Shown piece after piece: positions 1 to 9,169 of a stretch of DNA of 64,000 nucleotides. The notes under the pieces were generated by a model. That model was given only the letters and a program-made list of their open reading frames with translations, was not told the origin of the DNA and searched no databases. The stretch comes from Monocercomonoides exilis (Eukaryota > Preaxostyla > Oxymonadida > Polymastigidae), in contig LSRY02000026.1 of the NCBI GenBank assembly GCA_001643675.2, positions 574,501 through 638,500 on the forward strand, in the 5' to 3' direction. Position numbers and translations under genes: made by a program. The stretch's first letter is position 1; each line of letters begins with the position of its first letter.

Positions 1-795
1 CCTTCCAGAAGCAATCCTCACAACGGACGCATCAAGAAAAGCAGTTGGAGCCTGTTTAAGAATAAGAAACAAAGAATACGACTTCCATTGTCCACTCCCA
101 ATTTGGCAACAAAACCAAACCTCCAGGTATCGAGAAATATGGGCTATTCTTTAATCGTTTATCCATTTCACTCCAACACTGTCATCCAACCACATCAGCA
201 AACTTCTTTTAAGATCGGACAACTCAACATCGGTCTTCAACATAAACAGATGGCACGCAGTGACAAACCTTCGAAGGCTTCTTACGAAGATATAGAGGCT
301 TTCGAAAGCGATGAAAATTCAAGAAAAGGCTCAGCACATTCCGTGCAGGAAAAACGGGAAGGCCGACTCCCTTTCAAGATTAGAAAGGGAAGGAGACTAT
401 CAAATAAGACAAGAAGCCTTTCGAGAACTTTTAAAGAAGATGCAAGTGAAAAGAACACTGGATGCGTTTGCCACAATGTGGAACAGGAAAGCTTATCGAT
501 GGTGCAGTCCCAGAAGCACTATAAACGAGGACAGTGTTCAACAGCCTTGGCGTGGAGAAACCGTTCTAACTCACCCACCTATTCCACTCATTCTCCCGAC
601 AATCAGGAAAACGATTCTCGAACAAGCTCGAGTTCTTCTCCTTCTTCCCGATTGGAAGGGCCAAATATGAGAACCGCTGTTGGGAGAAACGAATCATGTC
701 GAATGGACATAGAAGAACCTGAGCGATCTTCTTATACCAGGACCACTGATGAAGAAGATGGATGCTTGTCTTCCACCAGGGAAACTGCGTGCGGC
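1..795 (+). pseudogene. Decayed RNase H and downstream domain of DIRS ORF2
   Basis: Translation from base 2 gives an RNase H start (LTTDAS, first catalytic Asp), the SDNS segment with the second Asp, and the ADSLSRL segment with the late Asp. It then gives the region that follows RNase H in DIRS elements (DAFATMWN, THPPIPL, LLLLPDWKGQI). The frame is broken by stops near 169, 287 and 668 and in the segment before the recombinase, so no long protein can be made. The reverse transcriptase itself lies upstream of the window. Identification rests on the match to ORF2 of the element at 21946-26589. Confidence 0.8.
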
Positions 796-2241
796 CTTGA
801 TAAATCCTTAGCATCAAAAGGAGAAGTTTGGTTCAATGCCATCCACCACATAATAGGATTTTCCATAGATATGGTCAATCTGTGCGAATCCAGCTTTTCG
901 CCATCAACATGGAACGGATATTTACTAAGTTTCGCTCGTTTCTAAGAATAGTGGGCTGTGTGCAACTATGGTCCACCTCCAAGTGATTTGTCTGACTGGG
1001 TAATAAAATGTGCAGATATCTTTCTTGGACTTCACGACAAGGGACAAAAATGGTCTTCGCTATGCAAAACACGTTCAGCAATCTCTCTTGTGTCTCAACT
1101 GTTATTTGAAAAGCAGTTAGCAGATTATCCACTAATGAAGATTCTTTTCCGATCCTTCCAAAGACTTGAAAGAAGAAAGAAGAAAAACAAGCCTCCGATA
1201 TGGAATCCAAGAGTTCTTTTGGACTACATAGCAACCTTAGGTGAAAACAAAGATCTGGATAATGACACACTCATGAAGAAAACAATCTGCCTGTGTATCC
1301 TTTTTTTTGCATGACGCTTCACTGAACTCGAGCGAATAAGTCTCAAACATTACACAATAAAAGAGGACTCAATTGCCCTTGACACCTCATTGAAGACCAG
1401 AATGGAAAAAACGGACATCATCATCCCATTCCTCCGAGAAACACCACTGATTTGCCCTGCATCAGCTGTGAAGGAATTATGGTTAAGAGTGGAAAAGATA
1501 CAAGCAAATTCTGACCACTTGTTTCTGAACGAAATTACAAAAAAGCCACTGTCTTCAAGAGCCCTGAGAAAACTTGCATCTGAAATCATTCACAAATCAG
1601 GAATTGCAGAATGTTTCGGACCTTGATCACTTTAGCACGCTTCAATATCTGCCTTAACAATGTCTGGAATGCCCATAGCACAAGTTGCCAAGTTCGCAAG
1701 GCTGTCTCCGCAAAGCGATAAGATAACGAACTGCTATTTTCAATCAGATGTCTCTTCCTCTTGCACAAGAGCTGTTGCAGTTCAATCAACCAAAATCAAC
1801 GTTCAAAGTGAAACACAAAGTGACTCAGCTGATCCACATTTAGTGAACTTGAGAATCTCAGAAGAAAATTGTGCAAGCAGAGATTACGATGATGATTCAA
1901 CCACAGCTGAGAATAAACAGGAGGAAGTGGATTGAAGTGGAGATTCAGAATCTTTACACATGACAAAGCGAGTACGAAGGTTGAAGATGAAATGGAGAAA
2001 CAGCAGATTTTGCAGCAATCAGAGAAAAGCTGTTTGGAATTCAACATCAGATTGTCTTAAGCCAAGTCGAATCGAGGAACCAGAAGACAACAACATCGAA
2101 GAACCTAAAGAGAAGAACCAGAGCGAAAGAAAGATCGAACAAGAAGTCATCCAAGAAAAACCCGTTCAGTTTATAATAAGAACCAGAACACAAGCAAAGC
2201 AAGAGTTACTAGAAAAAATGTTGAAAAATGTAAATTTCTAA
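796..2241 (+). pseudogene. Decayed tyrosine recombinase of DIRS relic 1
   Basis: Residues align throughout with the recombinase at 24836-26110: an N-terminal helical region, the box I arginine segment (RFTELERI), the HASIS segment, and a charged tail with FIIRTRTQ before a TAA at 2239-2241. It carries nonsense codons at 943 (TAA), 949 (TAG), 1312 (TGA, where the intact copy has Cys), 1624 (TGA, for Tyr), 1633 (TAG, for Lys) and near 1933 (TGA). In an active enzyme this recombinase would join the circular element DNA to the chromosome; this copy cannot be functional. Confidence 0.85.
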
Positions 2242-2377
2242 ATCTACTTAATCCTTTTGATGCTTCACGTCTTCCCAATTAAGTATTTCTCTCAAAACAT
2301 AAGAGAAGGATGCGAGTCACATTTTATTAAAAAATGAATATTTAAATCTGGTACTAAATTATCAATTTCACGAGAAT

Positions 2378-3223
2378 ACTTTTAGAAAAAAATTAAATGA
2401 CAGGAAACCTTCAAAATACTTTTTATAATTATTCCTGTAAATATTTAGGGTCATAATTTTTCAATTTTTGTGAAAAGAACTGGAATTTTTAGTTTTATTT
2501 TTAAGATCAAAGACTTGCTCATATCTCAACAAGTTTTTTGTTCTGAGGATTTTGAGTGTTGTAATTGGTATTAAATCTGTCATTTTTATGTTTTTGGTTA
2601 TTTATTGTTGTCAAACACTTCGTTTTTATTATTGTTTTTTCTGTTTATCGACATTTCAAAAAAATGAGAAAAAAATGAAATTTGAGATTGTATTATATTT
2701 TTATGTTGAAAAATCGTTGGAAAAATGAATATTATGATCATCACAAAAATTTGAAATGAAAGAATGTGATTTGAATAAAAGGAAATAAAAATACACAAAA
2801 ACAAATCTTTAAGAATAATAATCACGACCATAAAAAATGAAAAATTTTCATCCTTTTCTATCCCTTTGTTTATTGATAATTTTTATATTTCCGCTTTAAA
2901 AATAATGAAATATCTCGTAAGAACACATGAATTCTCTATTTTGTCAAAAAACTATGAAATGGAAAAAACAATAATAAAAACGAAGTGTTTGACAACAATA
3001 AATAACCAAAAACATAAAAATGACAGATTTAATACCAATTACAACACTCAAAATCCTCAGAACAAAAAACTTGTTGAGATATGAGCAAGTCTTTGATCTA
3101 AAAAATAAAACTAAAAATTCCAGTTCTTTTCACAAAAATTGAAAAATTATGACCCTAAATATTTACAGGAATAATTATAAAAAATATTTTGAAAATTTCC
3201 TGTCATTTAATTTTTTTCTAAAA
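2378..3223. repeat. Fold-back (long inverted repeat) element
   Basis: About 270 bases at 2378-2650 are repeated in reverse complement at about 2955-3223, with a roughly 300-base centre. Matching landmarks are the 'tcatatctcaacaag' and 'cttgttgagatatgag' segments and the 'ccctaaatatttacagg' segment. No protein is encoded. It lies between DIRS relic 1 and the 3' flank of the surface-protein gene, where the related locus at 52850 has no such insert, so it behaves as an inserted non-autonomous element. Sequence just outside the right arm (3226-3290, containing 'agccagaaaatttaggt') recurs at 16640-16710, so it belongs to a family. Confidence 0.75.
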
Positions 3224-3269
3224 GTGCTCTGGAGAGCCAGAAAATTTAGGTTCCGATTAATTTTTTGGG

Positions 3270-6200
3270 TCCCTATAAACTACTGACATAATAGCCTTGA
3301 TGATGAATAATAGTTAATAGTGTTGTACAACAAAAATATTTAAAAACAAAAAAAGGAAAAATAGTCAATATAGCTCATTTGATGAAAACAAACAACTATA
3401 TCAATAAAAATACAAAATAGAAGCATTACTGGTATTACTTATGAATAAAATCAAAATAGAAAAAATAAAAATTATAATAATAAGAGTGTCACTTTTCTTT
3501 GTCAATATGCATCAACAACAATCACTGACTGCACTCCTCCATTTATTTTTCAGTTGTTCCGAGATCTTCTCTTCCTGACTACAACAATTGCAATAATCAC
3601 AACAACCACCACTACCACCACAACCACAATAGGAACAACAATAGCAACCACAGTCCCTGCACTCATCTTCTTCTTCTTTTCTGGTTCTGGCTCATCTTTC
3701 TTCTCCTTCAGGTATTTCTCATACACATCTTCAGGAGCAGCCTCTTCATCTGTTGCCCCCACAATCCATCCTTTGTTGCCATCGTTGTAGTCCTTCGCAA
3801 ATGCAAAGGCGTCTTTCTGTTGGCTGAACTTATCAAAGTCTGGAGCAATGATGCACAGTGATGCCACCGATGAATCTTTCCCTTTGTTGTCACCTAACTC
3901 AAGTTTGCCTTCACCCGGAAGTTTCAAATTCTCAACTGCATCTTTCACTTCAATGAAAATAGCTCCTGCCTTTCCACTTGCTGCTTCACACGATTTGAAT
4001 GAACATTTCTTTTCTCTTCCCATTTCCACTGTCGAATCGTCATCAACCATCTTGATCATAACACCTGCACACAATCCCTTCGATGATTTCACTCCATTCA
4101 TGCTCAACCCTTCTATTTGAACACTCGATGCTTTTTCAGCTGCATCTTGGATGTTGATTGCTGCTCCATCTGTCACACTCACTTTGCTGATCTCAACTGT
4201 ATCTAATTTGACTAAAGAAGCACTTTCAATATCAAACAATGATTCTTGGAAGTTCACTTCATTATCACCCTTGCATTCAACTCCACTCATTATAAGTTCT
4301 CCTTCTGTCACTTTCACAAGATGGATACCAACTGTTTCTCCAACATTACTGAGTGCATCTGGCTCTGGTCTCACAAATTTGCAGTTCACAATACTCAACT
4401 TTGCATCTGCACCCTCTGCAACAATCAATGAATGTGGATCGGTATTTGATTCCTCTGGCTCATCCAATGACAATGGGAACAAGAAGGATATTCCTCTGAA
4501 CTCAACTTCACTCTTGCATGTGAACAAATGACTTTCTGATTTAACATTACAATCAATCTCCACTTCTGTTTCTTTTTCTTCTCCATTTGCTTTGGATACA
4601 CCCACAATCGTTATCAATGAAAATTTTTCAAATGTGACAGCTGCAGCTTGGTATGCATTTTCTGTTTTGATGATATTGATCTTGAAGTTTTCTCCTCCAA
4701 CACCCACTCCAAACAATTTGTATGCTTTATCAAGACTTTTCTTTGGGTTGTCATAGCTCAATCCATTTTTGGTATCATCATCACTTCCTGATGAACTCAC
4801 ATACACATTTGTATTCGGATCAAAATACACTTCTGTGAAATCAACTTCAGAGCTATCCTCTGTTCCTTTTGCAACAACAAAGCATTTATTTTCATTTTTC
4901 TTGTATCCAGATGCAAAGCTTTTCTTCATCGCTTTTGCAATGTCTCTGTGAAGGCTGACTGGCACATCTAAATACAATCCTGTGTTCTTTTCAGCATTAG
5001 ATGTTGAATCTGAATCTCCTGCCTTGCACCCTGTGAATACTAAATTGGTTCCTGTTTCTGGCCATGTCAGTTCATCTGCTTTTGTTGCATTTTTCATCTC
5101 CAGACATATTGCTCCTGATTTCCCCTTTGTACATGTGCAATTTTCAAATGTTGTTTTCCCAGTGTTTCCAATGGAGAATGTGCTTTCTGCATGTTCGCTC
5201 TTCACATAAAGTGCTCCACATGTATCTGTTGATGCATCTTCCGATTTGCATTCTGTGAATGTGCATGTGTCCAATTTCACTGAAATAGCTGTGTCTGTTT
5301 TGCCAACAATTTTTATAACAGCACTTCCATTTGATGTTATCTTCTTCAGATTCAATGATGTCAATGATACAGCTGTCACTGCTGTTGTTGTTCCATCAAC
5401 CAAAAATGGTGTCTCTGAAAATTTCACTTCGTTCTCAGAAGTGCATTCGACCTTGTTCATTGTCAATGTCCCTGCACTCACTTTCACAAGATAACATTTC
5501 ACTTCTTCCCCTGTGTTTGTTAGCATCCCAAGTGTATTGGTCGATGTTGTTTTCTTAAAATCACAAGTGTCAATTGTTAGAGAAACTGATTCTGAATCAG
5601 CATGAATCAAGGCATATGTGCTTGAACTATCTTTCTGTTCATTTGCGACTAGTTCAGATGCTGATTTGAAATCAAACACCAAATTCTTGAATGTCACTGT
5701 TTTTTGACAGGTGAACAGATCGCTTTCAGAAATATTGCTACAATCTATCTCAACTTTAGTCTCAGCTTCATTTCCAGTGTCCCCTGCTTCTACCACTCCT
5801 TCGATCGTAATTCCTGTCTCTTTTGAGAATGTCACAGCTTCTGCTTTAAGTACTTCTTGGTTTGATTTTTCATTTTCTTTTAATATTTTAATAGAAAATT
5901 CTCCTGGACCTTTTGATTTATCCAATAATTCATAAGCTCCTTTTATTGTTTTAAATGGTTTTGTTTTTGTTCCATCTGCTGTGCTATCTTCTTCTCCTTC
6001 ATTTTTAACATATGCCTCATGTGGATCAAAATATATTGCAGTGAAATCAATATCTTCACTTACATTAGCTCCCTTAGCTGCAACAAACCAGTCATTTGTT
6101 CCTTTCATATAATTTTTGGCAAATTTCTTTTTCATTTCTGTAGCAATCGTCTGTAACTTTTCACTGTTCACATCAAGATACAAAAATGTCTGTTTATCCG

Positions 6201-7332
6201 AACCAGCTTTGCACCCACTAACTGTCAATTTATTTTCTTCAGACCATATCAATTGATTTGCATTTGAAATTGCTGACATCTTCAGATATATCCCACCTGA
6301 TTTCCCATTGGCACATTCACACGAAGAAAATGTTGTTGTTGCACCTGAGTATCGTGAACTTTCTGAAATATTAAATTTACTTTCTGAATGATCACTTTCA
6401 ACATACAATGCTCCACTTGTGGCATTAGTTCCATTTTCTGTTGATATGCAATTGGCAAATGTACACCCATGGACATTCACTTCAATCTTCTCACTATTGT
6501 TTCCCACAATCTTCACCACTGCACTTGCACTCGACTCTATGTTATTCAATGTCGATGCAATCAATGTCACTTTTGTTGCTTTGTCAAACAAAAACGGAGT
6601 GGTTGAAAACTTAGCAGTGTTGTTATCATCACTGAAAGATACTGCCTCCATGTTGAATTCACCTGCTTCCACTTTCACCAGATGAATATTGGCTGTTTCT
6701 GTTTCTGTTGGACGAACAAATTGGCAAGTGCTAATTGTTAGATTAGGTGATAGTTTATCTGAATCTGTTGTCATGGATGAATGATCAGATGACCCTGAAA
6801 TTGATCCCCCTGAATTTGCAACCAATCGAATAATAGCCAATGTGCTTCCATCATTAGATGCATTTCCAAGTGATATTGGATATATAAACTTCAGAAACTT
6901 GAATGTCACATTTTGCTTACAAGTGAACAGATCCTTGTTAGTATCACTTTCACCATTTCCCTCAGCAAGATATGTGCAGTTTATTTCCACTAACTCAGGA
7001 GTCCCATTTGCACCTTCATTTTGTTTTCCTTGGATCATTAATGGTTTATCTTTATCAAATTCATTCACTCCTGCAATTAATGCAGGCTGACCATCTTCTT
7101 GCTTTATAATTGTAATGTTCAATTGTTCTGCACTTGTATCATTAAGCTTATCATATGCTCCTTTAATTGTTCCAACAGGGTCATTTGATGTTCCTTCAGT
7201 TCCGTTTCCTCCACTTTTAACGAACACTTCTTTTACATTTTCAGAATATATGGAAAGCACAACTTGTAAAAAAACAAATTTCAGAAACATTTTCAATCGA
7301 TGTTCTTTTCTCAATTCAATCAAAGATCTACA
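3270..7332 (-). repeat. Left arm of a 4-kb inverted duplication
   Basis: This segment is repeated in reverse orientation at 9166-13240. It contains a whole surface-protein gene plus about 280 bases of 3' flank and about 40 bases of 5' flank. Similarity is very high across the gene and weaker in the 3' flank (blocks such as 'tattgacaaagaaaagt' and 'attttgattttattcat' persist). On the 5' side the match ends within the 'tgtagatctttgattg' segment. Confidence 0.85.
3550..7290 (-). CDS. Secreted/type I membrane beta-helix surface protein, copy 1
   Basis: A 1246-residue ORF ending in TGA. I chose the ATG at 7290 because translation from there begins with a hydrophobic signal peptide (MFLKFVFLQVVLSIYS); the frame extends 11 codons upstream only from a TTG. 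The body is three diverged repeats of about 400 residues (about 17-424, 425-826, 827-1190). Each opens with a V/AYVK.. or YVSSSG-type strand, then an IDC..LFTC motif and a GALYV or GAIxxE block, a pattern typical of right-handed beta-helix proteins. Asn-X-Ser/Thr sites are frequent. An acidic/lysine linker (1194-1208) precedes one very valine-rich membrane span (about 1210-1237) and a short basic tail ending RKRRSRNN. Likely role: cell-surface adhesin or coat protein. Function is inferred; no enzyme motif is seen. No intron is needed. Confidence 0.88.
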   Translation of the reverse strand: MFLKFVFLQVVLSIYSENVKEVFVKSGGNGTEGTSNDPVGTIKGAYDKLNDTSAEQLNITIIKQEDGQPALIAGVNEFDKDKPLMIQGKQNEGANGTPELVEINCTYLAEGNGESDTNKDLFTCKQNVTFKFLKFIYPISLGNASNDGSTLAIIRLVANSGGSISGSSDHSSMTTDSDKLSPNLTISTCQFVRPTETETANIHLVKVEAGEFNMEAVSFSDDNNTAKFSTTPFLFDKATKVTLIASTLNNIESSASAVVKIVGNNSEKIEVNVHGCTFANCISTENGTNATSGALYVESDHSESKFNISESSRYSGATTTFSSCECANGKSGGIYLKMSAISNANQLIWSEENKLTVSGCKAGSDKQTFLYLDVNSEKLQTIATEMKKKFAKNYMKGTNDWFVAAKGANVSEDIDFTAIYFDPHEAYVKNEGEEDSTADGTKTKPFKTIKGAYELLDKSKGPGEFSIKILKENEKSNQEVLKAEAVTFSKETGITIEGVVEAGDTGNEAETKVEIDCSNISESDLFTCQKTVTFKNLVFDFKSASELVANEQKDSSSTYALIHADSESVSLTIDTCDFKKTTSTNTLGMLTNTGEEVKCYLVKVSAGTLTMNKVECTSENEVKFSETPFLVDGTTTAVTAVSLTSLNLKKITSNGSAVIKIVGKTDTAISVKLDTCTFTECKSEDASTDTCGALYVKSEHAESTFSIGNTGKTTFENCTCTKGKSGAICLEMKNATKADELTWPETGTNLVFTGCKAGDSDSTSNAEKNTGLYLDVPVSLHRDIAKAMKKSFASGYKKNENKCFVVAKGTEDSSEVDFTEVYFDPNTNVYVSSSGSDDDTKNGLSYDNPKKSLDKAYKLFGVGVGGENFKINIIKTENAYQAAAVTFEKFSLITIVGVSKANGEEKETEVEIDCNVKSESHLFTCKSEVEFRGISFLFPLSLDEPEESNTDPHSLIVAEGADAKLSIVNCKFVRPEPDALSNVGETVGIHLVKVTEGELIMSGVECKGDNEVNFQESLFDIESASLVKLDTVEISKVSVTDGAAINIQDAAEKASSVQIEGLSMNGVKSSKGLCAGVMIKMVDDDSTVEMGREKKCSFKSCEAASGKAGAIFIEVKDAVENLKLPGEGKLELGDNKGKDSSVASLCIIAPDFDKFSQQKDAFAFAKDYNDGNKGWIVGATDEEAAPEDVYEKYLKEKKDEPEPEKKKKMSAGTVVAIVVPIVVVVVVVVVVIIAIVVVRKRRSRNN

Positions 7333-8936
7333 GACACATTAATCGTATAATTGTTGTTGTAATTTATGGTTAATCACATACTTTGTATTTTTTGGTATTT
7401 TTTCGAATTATTGAAAATTTTCATATTTCATTAGAAAGAGTGTATTCATAAATATTACTCATAAAAAATTCCTTTTTAAATTATTAATAATCAATAAAAG
7501 TCATTGTTTCAATTTTTCACTGATTATTATTTGGTAAGATTGGTTCACATTCAAAATACTGGACTTGACATGTCTAATAATGTATGGCTTTTTCAAACAA
7601 TATTATCCTTCAGAAAGTGTTTCTGATTCTTGTGAGTTCTCCTATTATCTGTGCTTTTGATATGAAATGAATAAGGACAAATTGTGAAAATGAACTCAAC
7701 TATCATTGAGTTGGAAGGGTTAATAATATTTAATTGATAACATTTTTGTGAGACTGAGTTCACATGAAAAATAAAGAAACAGAATAAATATGATTTGTTT
7801 TTCTGGGTATGTGTCAATTAAATAAAGGGTATAACAATTGTCATAAGTATATTTCGAATTAATACTACACCATTTTTGTTGACATTCAAATGGTGCAGTT
7901 TTTAATGGATAAAAAAAAATACATTTCATTTGTTGTTTTCAATAATGTTCTTCATTTATTAAATTCTTGATTCAACATACTTCCATACAACAACCAGTGA
8001 TGATTTTTCTTTCATTGAGCACAATCACATGTTGAATCATTGACAAAAGCCAATGGAAAGAGAAACATTTGATAATAATGATAATATTCATGTTTTATTG
8101 TTTAATTGTTTTGTTGTTTAAATGTTTGTTTGTTGTTCAATAAATAAATTGATAGATGCTCAAAACAAATTGAAATGATTGAATGTTTGAAAAGCATTTG
8201 TGTTAATTTAACATATATTTGTTTAATGTTTTGTTCGATGTGTGAAGTGTGTGGACAAACTGCCAGTGGACAGCAACTTCTTATGGAAACACACACGTAT
8301 TCATCAATGACACAGCAAAAGGCACAGTAATATGTGTGGGCTGTCATAGTGTCAAAGTAATCTCAACTTCACTTTCTTTCCACTCTTCAAAATGAACACC
8401 TTGCTGAATGTTTGAATGTGTTTGTGAGGATCAACCAAACATTTGTCGATGAAGATCTGTTCTTGTTCCATGTTCCATGTTCCATGTTCCATGTTCCATT
8501 CCATTCCACATGTGAAATGGCAGAGATGGGCTCGGAATGGATACAGATGGAATGATTGCAGGAAAGGAAATGGACCATCGTTGATGGACTTTGTTGTTGT
8601 AATGTATTTTGAATTGGAGAAAGAATAATAAATGACTTTTAGTCTCACTCTTGAAACAAAAGAACATGATGAGGTCAAGATGTTGTCCATGGAAAGGAAG
8701 CCAAGAAAATGTATGTCTGAGTTTATTCTGTCAATAAAAATAATTTCTATAATTATTCAAATTTTTGTTTTTGGAACATGTTTTCAGTTTTCATGTATAT
8801 TTATCAAACAACAGAGGGACACAGCGAAACAAGAAACAGAAGAAGAAGAAGGATTGTTGGTTTGATATGATTTGTTTGGGAGTTGTGAATGGAGGGTTTT
8901 TGATTCATTATGATGTGACAGATCTTCCTATTATTT
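7333..8936. other. Spacer of the palindrome, no convincing gene
   Basis: This AT-rich sequence separates the two divergent surface-protein genes, so it must hold both upstream regions. ORFs up to about 110 codons occur on both strands, but none shows homology, composition or splice signals that I can defend. Poly-A/T tracts are common. The only ordered feature is a five-copy 7-base tandem repeat at 8464-8498. No promoter motif is recognisable. Confidence 0.6.
8464..8498. repeat. 7-base tandem repeat, 5 copies
   Basis: Five head-to-tail copies of tgttcca, followed by two partial 'ttcca' units. It lies in the spacer between the two divergent surface-protein genes. Confidence 0.95.
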
Positions 8937-9169
8937 ATTATGAGAAAACACAACAAGAACTTTCCATCAGCAAAATCAAAGAGATCATCCGATATCATTT
9001 GATATCATCAGGAACATTGTATCTTTTGTTCAGTTTGTCCATGAGCTTGATTGGGAGTTTTTGAAAAGTGGATGAAGATATGGTGATAGTTTTGAAGAAA
9101 CAAGAGTGGATGAGAACCACTTTACAAGAGATGGAGCAAATGAGATGGAAAAGCTGTCAAGATTTGTAG
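8937..9169 (+). pseudogene. Remnant of the ~430-residue helical family
   Basis: The plus-strand frame gives QEL...KIKEIIRYH, then after a frame change WEFLKSG, DSFEETRVDENHFTR and EKLSRFVD. These align in order with the start of the last exon of the helical family (QELYL..IEIIKYHQEH, then WEFLISRF, SLEEVIVNELHFAREA, ELTKYVDW) seen at 16789-17556 and 43722-44486. It has at least one frameshift and one stop. The fragment runs to within 40 bases of the start codon of the surface-protein gene at 9207, so it now occupies that gene's promoter-proximal region. Confidence 0.7.

Larger units (their letters stand above)
1..2340 (+). mobile_element. DIRS-type retrotransposon relic 1 (3' part)
   Basis: The window opens inside a decayed tyrosine-recombinase retrotransposon. 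Reading plus-strand frames gives, in order, the end of the RNase H domain, the conserved region that follows RNase H in DIRS elements, and the recombinase with its charged tail. It is aligned by eye to the fuller elements at 21946-26589 and 44538-49020. After the last ORF comes a partial copy of the internal complementary region (about 2290-2325), then the element stops and a fold-back repeat begins. The 5' half lies outside the window. A close copy, sharing five nonsense codons, is at 51290-52850. Confidence 0.85.

Noticed and set aside
8443-8690. Several overlapping ORFs around the 7-base repeat
   Set aside because: They differ only in frame across the tandem repeat and have no conserved partner or start context.
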